DNA of 39,874 bases from an uncultured Muribaculaceae bacterium (GCA_944320595.1 CALUIB010000023.1:1-39874), one strand, 5' to 3'; counted from the first letter of the stretch, positions 1 to 8,047 are shown. Numbers and translations are program-made. The notes: generated by a model from the letters alone, not told the origin.

Positions 1-1
1 G

Positions 2-73
2 GCCGATACGCACGAAGCCATGATGCATATCGCTGCCATAAAATTATTTTTGAATAAAATTTAAACAGTTTCT
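2..73 (+). mobile_element. 3' end of a transposase gene and its element end
   Basis: The window opens inside a reading frame of 20 codons that ends in the stop at 62-64. Its last residues are EAMMHIAAIKLFLNKI. This resembles the final helix of IS4/IS5-type DDE transposases, which often end in a run of the type 'A..Y.A..RL.LRRI'; that is a family resemblance, not a database match. The stop codon lies inside AAAATTTAAACAG (56-68), which recurs in longer form as AAAATTTAAACAGGCTCT at 19785 and 37068. In IS5-group elements the transposase stop often sits in or beside the terminal inverted repeat, so I infer this is the right end of an insertion sequence whose body lies before the window. Confidence 0.5.
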
Positions 74-83
74 AAATTATCTT

Positions 84-806
84 TTGAGTATCAAGAACTA
101 TTTTAAGAAGGCGCAGAGAGAAAAATGGGTATTGGAGCAAAAGGAAGTGTGGAATAGAAAACTTGAAAAAGTAAAAGATCACACGAGGCTTGTAACGTAT
201 CATTTTTTCATGGTTCTTCTTTCATTGAAAGAGGAAGATAAGGATTTTCCTGCGAATAACAATTCTCAAGCAAGGTTCAAGGATATAAAAAATATGGGAT
301 ATACTGTGTGTATATATCCCATTGGTAATAGAAGGTGGGGTAAGATTTTGTTGCCGTTGCCTTTGAATGCAGAAATGCAGTATGAAACGTTTACACCCCA
401 ATTTAAGAGTAGGGTTATACGATTGTTCAATGGTGTAAATGCATACGAAGCAAAGCAAACAGCTGCCGTTGCATTAATTCCAGATCATAAATTCTCGGAA
501 GTAAGGTGGGATGAAGATACTAAGGTAGAAAATCCTATGACGATGACTGATGAAGAGATTATAGCAAAATTTCAATTGTTAGATAATCAAAGAAATCAAG
601 AAAAAAGAGAAATATGTCGTAATTGCGTTCAAACTGGACAGCGTGGAAAATTATTTGGAATTGATTTTTATCCAGTGGGGGTTGATAAATGGGATGAAAA
701 TATTCCCAAGAGAGGGAAAAGAGCAGAAAAAGGTTGTGAAGGGTGTCCATGGTATGATATTGAAGCGTGGAGAAAAGCGGTGAATGAAAAATTAAAGAAA
801 CAGTAA
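84..806 (+). CDS. Hypothetical protein, partner of the DNA methyltransferase
   Basis: I do not recognise this 240-residue protein. The only full-length start is TTG at 84; the next in-frame ATG is 42 codons later, and a stop at 51-53 closes the frame upstream. It has no signal peptide or membrane segment. The N-terminus is basic and probably helical. Near the C-terminus two Cys pairs, CRNC (about residue 180) and CEGC (about 220), could bind a metal such as zinc. The stop is one base before the methyltransferase start, so the two genes are almost certainly co-transcribed and may act together. Codon use is AT-rich, like the methyltransferase and unlike the genes after 2095, which fits acquired DNA of phage or mobile-element origin. 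Confidence 0.6.
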   Translation: MSIKNYFKKAQREKWVLEQKEVWNRKLEKVKDHTRLVTYHFFMVLLSLKEEDKDFPANNNSQARFKDIKNMGYTVCIYPIGNRRWGKILLPLPLNAEMQYETFTPQFKSRVIRLFNGVNAYEAKQTAAVALIPDHKFSEVRWDEDTKVENPMTMTDEEIIAKFQLLDNQRNQEKREICRNCVQTGQRGKLFGIDFYPVGVDKWDENIPKRGKRAEKGCEGCPWYDIEAWRKAVNEKLKKQ

Positions 807-807
807 G

Positions 808-2085
808 ATGAGTAGAATTCGTACTTTTGGTAGCGTGTGTTCTGGGATTGAGGCGGCGAGCTTTGTTTTAGAAACTCTTGGTGTGAAAGGTGTATGGTTG
901 TCTGAAATTCAAGACTTTGCTTCCCGTTTTCTGAGCATAAGGTATCCGAATACTCCTAATTTGGGTGATATGAATGATATTCCAGGAATGTTGAAAAAGA
1001 AAAGCATTGTGTCTCCCGACTTATTATGTGGCGGCACTCCATGTCAGGCTTTTTCTCTTGCTGGGTGGCAAAACGGCCTTACAGATAATAGAGGGCAATT
1101 GACGTTAAAATATATTGACATACTTGACGGTATAGATGCAAACCGCACTGAAACTGAAGGAAGGGCAGTATTTTTTTGGGAAAATGTAGAAGGTGTGCTT
1201 ACTGACAAAACGAATGCTTTTGGTTGTTTCCTTGCTGGTTTGGCTGGATATGATAAGCCTTTGGTTGTCCCGAAATGGACTTCTGCGGGGATTTTGCATG
1301 GAAAGAAAAGGAATGTGGCATGGAGGGTACTAGATGCTAAATATTTCGGTTTGGCGCAGCAGAGAAAGCGGATTTATGTGCTTGGTGGAGGAAAGGATTT
1401 TTATCCCGAGAATATACTTTTTGAAGTTGGAAACCTTCTTGCCGACCCATATAAAATAAATGAATGTAATGACCTTGCATTATTTAGATTCGATGACTCA
1501 GAAACTGCCATACCGACGAAATTGCAAAAGATTCAAGGTGGGCAGAAATTTGAAATATTTAGAACTTATACAGATTGCTTGTATGCAGCATACGGTACTA
1601 AATGGAATGGTAATGCGGCAGCGTATAATGGTTCTCTGTTTGTGGCACAGAATGGTCGGTTGAGGCGGTTGACCCCTATAGAGTATGAGAGACTGATGGG
1701 GTTTCCAGACAGATATACTGAGATACCAAAATGTACTTTGACTAATAGGTTTCAAGCTTCGGGAAATTCATGGGCAGTAAATGTGGTTCGTTGGATTATG
1801 TCTCGTCTTGTTAAGGATGCGTCAAAAGAGTCGATACTGCCGTCAATGTCAAATTTGGTTCTATTAAAAGATTTTTATCCCTTGAAAAATGGCCTGTATC
1901 TGAATGCTACAAATTATCCGTATGATTTTAAAATAGTGAATTTTATAGATTTTGTGGATGAATTTCCTGATGAGAAATTGTATATTTCTCCTGCTGGCTG
2001 TTCGGGTATTCTTCGACGCAGACGCGAGCGAAATATTGGCATGAACAAACGCTTGGAAGAAATTCTGTTGCAGAATTGCAGGTAA
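808..2085 (+). CDS. DNA (cytosine-5-)-methyltransferase, phage type
   Basis: This 425-residue enzyme would transfer a methyl group from S-adenosylmethionine to carbon 5 of cytosine in DNA. The conserved C5-methylase blocks appear in order: motif I FGSVCSGIEAA (residues 7-17, SAM binding), motif IV GGTPCQAFSLAG with catalytic Cys79, motif VI as FWENV, motif VIII QQRKRIYVLG, and motifs IX/X as RRLTPIEYERLMGFP and GNSWAVNVV. All key residues are present, so it should be active. The target-recognition region lies between motifs VIII and IX. The last 90 or so residues after motif X are an unusual extension. No restriction endonuclease is adjacent, so it is probably an orphan or phage-derived anti-restriction methylase. 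It is AT-rich and convergent with the ABC transporter gene, 9 bases away. Confidence 0.9.
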   Translation: MSRIRTFGSVCSGIEAASFVLETLGVKGVWLSEIQDFASRFLSIRYPNTPNLGDMNDIPGMLKKKSIVSPDLLCGGTPCQAFSLAGWQNGLTDNRGQLTLKYIDILDGIDANRTETEGRAVFFWENVEGVLTDKTNAFGCFLAGLAGYDKPLVVPKWTSAGILHGKKRNVAWRVLDAKYFGLAQQRKRIYVLGGGKDFYPENILFEVGNLLADPYKINECNDLALFRFDDSETAIPTKLQKIQGGQKFEIFRTYTDCLYAAYGTKWNGNAAAYNGSLFVAQNGRLRRLTPIEYERLMGFPDRYTEIPKCTLTNRFQASGNSWAVNVVRWIMSRLVKDASKESILPSMSNLVLLKDFYPLKNGLYLNATNYPYDFKIVNFIDFVDEFPDEKLYISPAGCSGILRRRRERNIGMNKRLEEILLQNCR

Positions 2086-2094
2086 GCAGGGGGA

Positions 2095-2811
2095 TTACTC
2101 GCACTCGGTGCGAGTGTAATGGTGGGCGGCATGGCACTCGTGGAGCGTCTTGTCGATGATTATGTGGCGGTTGGCCATACCCGATATTACGCTCATTTCG
2201 TGCGACACGAGGATTATGGTAGATTGCTTGGCTGCTTGCTCGATGATGCCATACAGGTGTCGCTCGAATTCCTTGTCGATATACGACAGCGGCTCGTCGA
2301 GCACCAGCACTTCGGGGCTGGAAATCATAGCACGACCCAGCAAGGCGCGTTGCAACTGCCCGCCCGAGAGTGTGCCTATGGGACTGTTGCGCTTGTCGTC
2401 CATTCCCACTGTGTGCAGGGTGACCTCTATCAGGCGGCGTTCATCGACCGTTATTCGGTGTAATGGTTTCATGACGCTTGGCAGGCCCATTGCCACCACC
2501 TCCTCGACGGTTACGGGGAAACGGCTGTCAATCATGTTTTTCTGTGGCAAGTAGCCTATGTCCAAGCGGCTTACCTGTCGCCCGTTGCGGAAGAACAGCA
2601 CATGGCCGCTTGTTGGCTTGAGCAGTTGCAGCACCACGCGCAGCATTGTCGTCTTGCCGCCGCCGTTGGGGCCGGTGACGGCCACGAAGTCGCCGCGGTT
2701 CACGGTGAGCGAGGCGTGTTGCAGTGCCGCCACGCGGTTGCCGCCGCCGTATGTCACACACACGTCGTCGAGTGCTATTATGGGGTCAGTTGTTGGCGAT
2801 TGCATTGGCAA
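2095..2811 (-). CDS. znuC: Zinc/manganese ABC transporter, ATP-binding subunit
   Basis: This 238-residue ATPase belongs to the cluster of ABC proteins that drive uptake of zinc or manganese. It shows the Walker A loop GPNGGGKTT, the Q-loop in GYLPQK, the signature LSGGQLQRALLGRA, the Walker B strand VLVLDEPLS and the H-loop SHE. The C-terminus is rich in His and Cys (HECHAAHHYTRTECE), which fits metal handling. The start overlaps the end of the upstream binding-protein gene by 26 bases, so translation is probably coupled. The third component, a ZnuB-type permease, is not next door: the methyltransferase cassette begins 9 bases past the stop. Zinc is favoured over manganese, but sequence alone does not decide it. 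Confidence 0.88.
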   Translation of the reverse strand: MPMQSPTTDPIIALDDVCVTYGGGNRVAALQHASLTVNRGDFVAVTGPNGGGKTTMLRVVLQLLKPTSGHVLFFRNGRQVSRLDIGYLPQKNMIDSRFPVTVEEVVAMGLPSVMKPLHRITVDERRLIEVTLHTVGMDDKRNSPIGTLSGGQLQRALLGRAMISSPEVLVLDEPLSYIDKEFERHLYGIIEQAAKQSTIILVSHEMSVISGMANRHIIIDKTLHECHAAHHYTRTECE

Positions 2812-3658
2812 TGTTTTCTAATTCGGTTTCCCAGTTGTAGCTCATGGGGTTGATTTTCACCATTTTCACGCCCAGTTCCTCACCGATGGTTTCGGCTTGT
2901 CGGCTGTCGAACTCGCGTTGCACGAATAGCACGTGAGCACCGCTTTCGCGTGCCGCGTCGATGTTTTGTTTCAGCTTGTCGATGGGGATTTCTTTCCCCT
3001 CGTATTCGAGGCTCACCTGCCGCAACCCGTAGTCGCGTGCAAAGTAGCTCAGCGAAGGGTGCCACACAAGGAATGCCGAACCCTGCTTGCCTGCAAGCTG
3101 CGACTTTATGCGGCTGTCGAGGCTGTCGAGTTCCGACTTGAATGCGTTGAAGTTGCGGGTGTATTCGTCGGCATTGTCGGGGTCGAGTTCAACGACGGCG
3201 GCAAGCATATTTTGTGATATTTTTATGGCGTTTGCCACCGAAGTCCACAGGTGCGGGTCGGCCTCGTTGTGCTCCCCCTCGGGAGAGAAGTGTGTGCCGC
3301 GTATCACCTCCACGCCTTTGCTGGTGTTGAATATTTTCAGGTCGGGGTTGTTGACGTGTGCTTTGCCCACTATGGCATCTTCAAAGCCTATGTATCCTAT
3401 GCAGAAGTATGCCACGCTGTGCTCGATGTTCATCAAGTGCGTCATGCTCGGCTCGTAAGCCTCGGGATTGTTCCCCTCGTTGAGCATGCATGATATTTCA
3501 AAGCGGTCGCCGACGATTTTTTTCAGCATGAATTTTTGTGGTAGTATGCTTACCGTAATCATGCGTTTTTCTTGTACCGAGTTGCCGCACGAAATCAATA
3601 TCATGGCTGCTATGGCAGCAAGGCATATAAGTGCCAGTATCATAAATTGCTTTTTCAT
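2786..3658 (-). CDS. znuA: Zinc/manganese ABC transporter substrate-binding lipoprotein
   Basis: This is a ZnuA/TroA-type (cluster A-I) metal-binding protein, about 290 residues. From the start at 3658 it has a lipoprotein signal ending in LISC, with Cys24 as the likely lipidated residue; a second ATG four codons upstream (3670) is possible but fits a signal peptide less well. Candidate metal ligands are the His in HNEADPHLW, the His in FLVWHPSL, and a C-terminal acidic residue. It lacks the long His-rich loop of proteobacterial ZnuA. It would bind the metal outside the inner membrane and hand it to a permease driven by the downstream ATPase. A consensus promoter lies at 3755-3785, so the pair starts its own transcript; no clear Zur or Fur box was identified. 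Confidence 0.85.
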   Translation of the reverse strand: MKKQFMILALICLAAIAAMILISCGNSVQEKRMITVSILPQKFMLKKIVGDRFEISCMLNEGNNPEAYEPSMTHLMNIEHSVAYFCIGYIGFEDAIVGKAHVNNPDLKIFNTSKGVEVIRGTHFSPEGEHNEADPHLWTSVANAIKISQNMLAAVVELDPDNADEYTRNFNAFKSELDSLDSRIKSQLAGKQGSAFLVWHPSLSYFARDYGLRQVSLEYEGKEIPIDKLKQNIDAARESGAHVLFVQREFDSRQAETIGEELGVKMVKINPMSYNWETELENIANAIANN

Positions 3659-3754
3659 ATATCCCTGCATGGGTGTGTGCCTCCCTGTTGTGGGTCGCCT
3701 GTTGCCGGGCGACGTTTTTTATTTATAACGTAATTGATGACTTTTTTTCTTGTG

Positions 3755-3785
3755 CAAAGATATTTTTTTTAACTGAATTGGCAAA
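3755..3785 (-). promoter_or_regulatory. Bacteroidetes-type promoter of znuA-znuC
   Basis: Read on the minus strand, TTTG (3785-3782) and TATCTTTG (3762-3755) are separated by 19 bases. This matches the TTTG / TAnnTTTG consensus of the Bacteroidetes housekeeping sigma factor. Transcription would start near 3748, leaving a leader of about 90 bases before znuA. A second -7-like box, TAACTTTG, overlaps the -33 element at 3782-3789. Confidence 0.65.
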
Positions 3786-3872
3786 GTTATCGACTAAATT
3801 AATTATTTTTTATTTTAGGTAGGTTAATTTTAGTGAAATGGCAGTGCCGTATGTGCGGCCAATTCATGACAA

Positions 3873-3918
3873 AAGGCCATATAGATGCTCCGCACAGGGA
3901 ACACATCTATATGGCCTT
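3873..3918 (-). terminator. Strong hairpin terminator after the outer-membrane barrel gene
   Basis: A perfect 15-bp stem (3873-3887 with 3904-3918) encloses a 16-base loop. On the minus strand the stem is followed by TTTTGTC, and on the plus strand by GTGTTTTT. It lies 33 bases past the stop of the gene ending at 3951 and separates it from the znu operon. Confidence 0.8.
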
Positions 3919-3950
3919 GTGTTTTTGCTGCCGCGATTGGTTGTGCAGCC

Positions 3951-4415
3951 TTAGAACTTGAATGTCACGCCCACGAGGGTGGCAAGCTGGCGGTAGTCGC
4001 CAGTGAGCATATATTTAAGTTCGCCGGTGAGTGCCACTACGTCGGTTATGGCATATTCGGCACCCGCACCGAGGTTAGCACCGAAACGGGTGTCGGACCC
4101 CGGGTCGAAATCCCAGTTCGACACGAATATACCGCCCAGCGGGTAAACGCTGAAACCATCGGTGACATCGAGTACATAATGCAGGTTGATGTCAACATCC
4201 CAAGTGGCTACGTGGTCTTGGCGGAAGTAGTAGTTGAACGACGGTTCAAGTCTCAGCTCGTCGGTGAAGCCTATTTGCACACGTGCGCCGAGACCTATTT
4301 GGTTGGCCTTGGAACCGTGGGCCAATTGGATGCCGACCCCGATGTCGCCGCTGTCGGCGCGAGCGATGCAGAATGCGCTAATTACGCACATCAGTGATAG
4401 CAAAAATTTTTTCAT
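3951..4415 (-). CDS. Small outer-membrane beta-barrel protein (porin/OmpA-like fold)
   Basis: This 154-residue protein starts with a clear signal peptide (MKKFLLSLMCVISAFCIARA, cut near residue 20). The mature part alternates hydrophobic and polar residues in strands separated by short turns, such as LRLEPSFNYYF, VDINLHYVL, SVYPLGGIFVSNW, GAGAEYAI and ALTGELKYML. It ends in GVTFKF, with the C-terminal aromatic typical of outer-membrane barrels. The size suggests an eight-stranded barrel of the OmpX/OmpW/PagP scale. It belongs to the broad 'outer membrane beta-barrel / porin family' group; no substrate can be assigned. It is a single-gene transcript, with its own -7 box at 4454-4461 and a terminator at 3873-3918. 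Confidence 0.75.
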   Translation of the reverse strand: MKKFLLSLMCVISAFCIARADSGDIGVGIQLAHGSKANQIGLGARVQIGFTDELRLEPSFNYYFRQDHVATWDVDINLHYVLDVTDGFSVYPLGGIFVSNWDFDPGSDTRFGANLGAGAEYAITDVVALTGELKYMLTGDYRQLATLVGVTFKF

Positions 4416-4453
4416 AATACGTCAGTGTTATAAATGTGATAAAATACTATACT

Positions 4454-4461
4454 CAAAGTTA
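4454..4461 (-). promoter_or_regulatory. -7 promoter box of the beta-barrel gene
   Basis: TAACTTTG on the minus strand matches the TAnnTTTG consensus. It predicts a transcript start about 33 bases before the ATG at 4415. No good TTTG is seen at -33, so the call rests on the -7 box alone. Confidence 0.45.
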
Positions 4462-4526
4462 GCAAAAAAAATAAGAAAAGCGTATGCATTTTTATTTTTT
4501 TTGTGACGTTTGGAACAGGTTATCGG

Positions 4527-5528
4527 TCATATTTGCCTACGCGAGAAATCGGCGGTTTCTTCTATGTCGCTGTTGTGCTGTAGTGGAGGGTGCGTTTCGC
4601 TGGTGGGCGGCGGCGTTTCTCCGTGCAGCTGGGCGTGGCGTATTTTCTTGATGCGCTGTTTCATTTTCTCTTCATCGAACCCCTGGCCGTAAACACCGTT
4701 GACGTTGGCCTGAGTGACGAACGCGTGAGGGTCGATGCTCTTTACTATTCGGAATATCGACACGGCCTCTATTTTGCGGCACATGACCAGCAGTATTTTC
4801 ACGTCGTGCTTGGTGTACCACCCAGTGCCGTGGATGAGAGTGCAGCCGCGATGGGCCTCGCTGATTATGGCATCGGCGATTTCCGACCATTTCTCGGAGA
4901 TGATGTTGAATTGCACGGCCTGGCGGTTGGTGTTGATGACGTAGTCACACACGGTGGATATGACGAGCAGTATCACGTAGCCATACACTATCTTGTCGAT
5001 GCTGTGGAACAGCAGGTAGGAGCTTGAGATTATCACCACGTCAACGTATAGCATGGTGCGGCCTATGGTCACGTTGCTCGACTTCGACACCATGGCTGCC
5101 ACTATGTCGGTGCCGCCGGTGCTGCCGTTGTGCACGAACACCAATCCCACGCCCATGCCGCACAGCAGGCCGCCGAGCAGCACGTTCATGAATGCCTGTT
5201 GTTCGACGAACGGCTCGGTGAAGAGCGGTTGCATGACTCCCAGCAGCAAACTCAGGCCGGTGATGCCGAAGATGGTGCGCAACACGAATGTGCTGCCCAC
5301 TATGCGCCATGCTGCGGCGAGCAGCAGCAGGTTGAGGGCGAAGTTGGAGATTGCCACAGGTATTCCGAACTTGAAGTAAATGAGAGCCGAAACGCCCGGC
5401 ATGCCGCCTATTACCACCTCCTCGGGAAGGATGAATGCCGTGTAGCCGAAGGCATACATCGCAAGCCCCACGATTATCATGATATAATCTTTAAGGCTGC
5501 CAAGAATTTCTTTTTTAAATTTCGACAT
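4527..5528 (-). CDS. YitT family membrane protein with DUF2179 domain
   Basis: This 333-residue integral membrane protein has five or six hydrophobic helices in its first 210 residues (for example YIMIIVGLAMYAFGYTAFIL and AFMNVLLGGLLCGMGVGLVF). They carry the family's glycine-rich stretch HNGSTGGTDIVA. A soluble C-terminal DUF2179 domain follows, around residues 225-290, with HDVKILLVMCRK and DPHAFVTQANVNGVYGQGF. The last 40 residues form a polar, proline-rich tail that is longer than in many homologues. YitT proteins are widespread and their transport role is not established, so no substrate is proposed. It reads alone, between the trpS terminator and the barrel gene. Confidence 0.85.
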   Translation of the reverse strand: MSKFKKEILGSLKDYIMIIVGLAMYAFGYTAFILPEEVVIGGMPGVSALIYFKFGIPVAISNFALNLLLLAAAWRIVGSTFVLRTIFGITGLSLLLGVMQPLFTEPFVEQQAFMNVLLGGLLCGMGVGLVFVHNGSTGGTDIVAAMVSKSSNVTIGRTMLYVDVVIISSSYLLFHSIDKIVYGYVILLVISTVCDYVINTNRQAVQFNIISEKWSEIADAIISEAHRGCTLIHGTGWYTKHDVKILLVMCRKIEAVSIFRIVKSIDPHAFVTQANVNGVYGQGFDEEKMKQRIKKIRHAQLHGETPPPTSETHPPLQHNSDIEETADFSRRQI

Positions 5529-5588
5529 AAGTTTCCATGCGTGAGTTTATGCACTGCGAATATACATAATAAGAATGAAATAATAGCA

Positions 5589-5620
5589 CAAAAAAACCGG
5601 CATAATTGCGTATGCCGGTT
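5589..5620 (-). terminator. Rho-independent terminator after trpS
   Basis: AACCGGCATA (5595-5604) pairs perfectly with TATGCCGGTT (5611-5620) over a 6-base loop. On the minus strand the stem runs into a T-tract. It sits 34 bases beyond the trpS stop and ends the lrp-suhB-trpS transcript. Confidence 0.85.
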
Positions 5621-5653
5621 GTTATTGTAGTGCCAGTTGCGGCCACGATGTTG

Positions 5654-6721
5654 TCAGAAGGGGCGTATTCCCATCATTTGGCGCACGTCTCGCAGCGTTT
5701 GCGATGCTGTTTCGCGGGCTTTTTCTGCTCCCATCTTCACTACGCGGGCCAGGTAGGCATCGTCGTTTTGTATGTCGATGATGCGCTCGCGTATGGGCGT
5801 TGTCACTTGCAGGATGTCCTCGGCGATTTCCTTTTTAAGGTCGCCGTAGCGGATTGAGCAATTGTTGTATGCCTCGGTGAAGTATTCTACCTTGTCGGGG
5901 GTGGAGACGAGGTTCAGCAGCGTGAACAGGTTTTTCACTGGTTCGCACATTGGTGAATTGGGCTCCTTTGGCCCTTCGTCGGTGACGGCGCGCATCACTT
6001 TCTTGCGAAGTGTCTTGGGGTCGTCGAGCAGGTATATGCAGTTGCCCTCCGACTTGCCCATCTTGCCCGAGCCGTCGAGTCCGGGTACTTTTACAGGCTC
6101 GCCACCGAAGTCAAAGTTCGTCGGTTCGGGGAAGTAGTCCACGCCATAGAAGGAGTTGAACCGCCGGGCGAATCGCCGGGTAAGCTCAAGGTGCTGTTCC
6201 TGGTCTTTGCCCACTGGCACTTTTGTGGCTTTTTGTATCAATATGTCCACGGCCATGAGAGTGGGGTAGGTGAGCAGGCCGGCGTTGACGCGCTTGTTGG
6301 TGTTGGCACCTATGATTTCTCGTTCTATGTTGTCGTCGCCGCTGTCGCTCGACAGCCCCAGCATCTTGCGGGCCTTGTCCTTGAACGATGCGGTGCGCAT
6401 CAGCTCGCCTATGCCCACGTGCATATTCAGCAGCAAGTACATTTCCGGGATTTCGGGAATGTCGCTTTGCACAAATATGGTCGATTTCTCCGGGTCGAGA
6501 CCTGCGGCGAGGTACTCTGACAGTATGCTTTTTACGTTTTTGTGCAGCTCGTCGGGGTCGGGTGCGGTGGTGAGTGCATGCAGGTCGGCTATGAAGAAGT
6601 AATTGGCATACTTGCTTTCTGGGTCGTTCTGCATTTTCACGAATTTGCTCAGTGCGCCATAGTAGTTGCCAAGGTGCAACTGCCCGGTGGCGCGGATACC
6701 GCTCAATACGATTTCTTTCAT
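5654..6721 (-). CDS. trpS: Tryptophanyl-tRNA synthetase
   Basis: This class I synthetase charges tRNA-Trp with tryptophan in the cytoplasm. The chosen ATG at 6721 gives MKEIVLSGIRATGQLHLGNY and 355 residues, close to the bacterial family size of about 330-350. An in-phase ATG at 6793 would add a poor, unconserved stretch overlapping suhB. The ATP-binding signatures are visible: HLGN (residues 16-19, the HIGH motif) and KMGKSEGN (the KMSKS loop). The tryptophan pocket region includes FIADLHALT and DIPEIPEMYLL. It is last in an lrp-suhB-trpS row, 32 bases after suhB, and is followed by a strong terminator. No T-box or trp leader peptide is seen. Confidence 0.95.
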   Translation of the reverse strand: MKEIVLSGIRATGQLHLGNYYGALSKFVKMQNDPESKYANYFFIADLHALTTAPDPDELHKNVKSILSEYLAAGLDPEKSTIFVQSDIPEIPEMYLLLNMHVGIGELMRTASFKDKARKMLGLSSDSGDDNIEREIIGANTNKRVNAGLLTYPTLMAVDILIQKATKVPVGKDQEQHLELTRRFARRFNSFYGVDYFPEPTNFDFGGEPVKVPGLDGSGKMGKSEGNCIYLLDDPKTLRKKVMRAVTDEGPKEPNSPMCEPVKNLFTLLNLVSTPDKVEYFTEAYNNCSIRYGDLKKEIAEDILQVTTPIRERIIDIQNDDAYLARVVKMGAEKARETASQTLRDVRQMMGIRPF

Positions 6722-6753
6722 GTTGCTATTAAATGAATATTCTCGTTGCAAAG

Positions 6754-7572
6754 TTACTTGTTTCCATCGACACTGGCAATAGCGTGGCGGCATGGCTCGC
6801 CAGATAGCAGCGGCAGCATCAGGGCCGAGATGGCGGGGGATGCCACAAGCACCGATATGTTGCGGTCGTGGCGGAAGTGGTGAAATTCTGCTCCTGCCTC
6901 ATGGGCTATGAGCAGCCCCGCGCACACGTCCCACTCGTGCAGGTTCAGCTCCCAGTAGGCATCAAGGTAGCCTGCGGCAACGTATGATATGTCGATTGCC
7001 GCCGAGCCGAGCCGCCTCAGGCCACGCACACGCGGCAATACGCGGGCCACGTTGTCGAGGTTGCAGTCGGGGTTGATGTCTTTGTCAACTGGGAACCCGG
7101 TTGCAACGACGCACTGGCCAAGCGACTGGCGTGTGCCGCAGGTTATCCGTTCGCCGTTGAGGAAGGCGCCTTCGCCCTGCACGGCATGGAACATTTCGCC
7201 CAGATAGGGGGCATATACGACCCCCACCACGGTGGTGCCGTGGTGCATTATGCCTATCGATACGCTGAACATGGGCAGTCCCGAGCTGAAGTTGGTGGTG
7301 CCGTCGAGTGGGTCGATTACCCATGCGTATTCTGTACCATGCACCTCACTGCCCGACTCTTCCGAAAGGATGGAATGTGCCGGGTAGTGGGTGTGTATGA
7401 AATTGATTATCTCTGTTTCTGCGGCTTTGTCGGCCGAAGTCACAATGTCGCTTTCGTTGCCGTGCTTTGCCTCTATCGAGTAGTTTCCCTTCCTAAAGTA
7501 TGACAAGTGTATCTTGCCTGCCTCGCGGGCGCATTGCACGGCATCCAATAGCAGGTTGCCGTAATCAGTCAT
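6754..7572 (-). CDS. suhB: Inositol monophosphatase family protein (SuhB-like)
   Basis: This 272-residue protein is a Mg2+- and Li+-sensitive type phosphatase acting on inositol monophosphate or related sugar phosphates. The metal-binding signatures are intact: SILSEESG (first acidic ligand), WVIDPLDGTTNFSSG (DPxDGT motif, about residues 86-92) and LHEWDVCAGLLIAHEAG (WDxxAG motif). Length is normal for the family. In bacteria SuhB homologues can also assist rRNA transcription and folding, so the substrate is uncertain. Its start overlaps the lrp stop by 8 bases, which indicates translational coupling. trpS follows at 32 bases. Confidence 0.9.
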   Translation of the reverse strand: MTDYGNLLLDAVQCAREAGKIHLSYFRKGNYSIEAKHGNESDIVTSADKAAETEIINFIHTHYPAHSILSEESGSEVHGTEYAWVIDPLDGTTNFSSGLPMFSVSIGIMHHGTTVVGVVYAPYLGEMFHAVQGEGAFLNGERITCGTRQSLGQCVVATGFPVDKDINPDCNLDNVARVLPRVRGLRRLGSAAIDISYVAAGYLDAYWELNLHEWDVCAGLLIAHEAGAEFHHFRHDRNISVLVASPAISALMLPLLSGEPCRHAIASVDGNK

Positions 7573-8047
7573 TCTTTTCTACAATGTTGTCGTAGATGGG
7601 GATTTGCCGCTTGATTACTTGCTTGAACGAGATTAGCGTCTCGGTGCGGGCAAAGCCTATCGATTGCAGCTGGTCGTGGATAAGTTGGAGCAGGTGCTCG
7701 TTGTTGCGGGCATACAATTTTATGAGCATGTCATATTTGCCCGTAGTGAAGTGACATTCCACAACTTCGGGCATGGCCTTTAGGCGTTCTATAACCTCGT
7801 CGAAACGCGACGGGTCGCTCAAGAAAAATCCCACGTAGGCGCAAGTGTTCAGTCCCACCGATGCCGGGTCGATGTTCGACTCCGAGCCTTTCAGTACGCC
7901 TACGCTGTACAGTTTTTGTATGCGTTGGTGTATTGCAGCTCCCGACACATTACACTCGCGTGCGATTTCAAGGTAAGGTTTACGCGCGTTAGAAGACAGC
8001 ATTTTCAAGATTTTGCAGTCCAGTTCGTCTAATTGAAAATTTGCCAT
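7565..8047 (-). CDS. Lrp/AsnC family transcriptional regulator
   Basis: This 160-residue DNA-binding regulator has the classic two-part layout. An N-terminal winged helix-turn-helix (about residues 6-55, LDELDCKILKML followed by YLEIARECNVSGAAIHQRI) precedes a C-terminal RAM ligand-binding domain (about 70-145, with GKYDMLIKLYARNNEHLLQLI). Lrp-type proteins sense amino acids and form octamers on DNA. It is first in the lrp-suhB-trpS row. A weak -7-like TAACTTTA lies at 8056-8063, only 9 bases before the ATG, so a leaderless or nearly leaderless transcript is possible. The 246-bp gap between this start and the next, divergent gene would be the natural site for autoregulation. Confidence 0.9.
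   Translation of the reverse strand: MANFQLDELDCKILKMLSSNARKPYLEIARECNVSGAAIHQRIQKLYSVGVLKGSESNIDPASVGLNTCAYVGFFLSDPSRFDEVIERLKAMPEVVECHFTTGKYDMLIKLYARNNEHLLQLIHDQLQSIGFARTETLISFKQVIKRQIPIYDNIVEKND

Noticed and set aside
808-2085. Restriction-modification system
   Set aside because: The only neighbour, at 84-806, shows no nuclease motif; the right-hand neighbour is a transporter gene, so an orphan methylase is the simpler reading.
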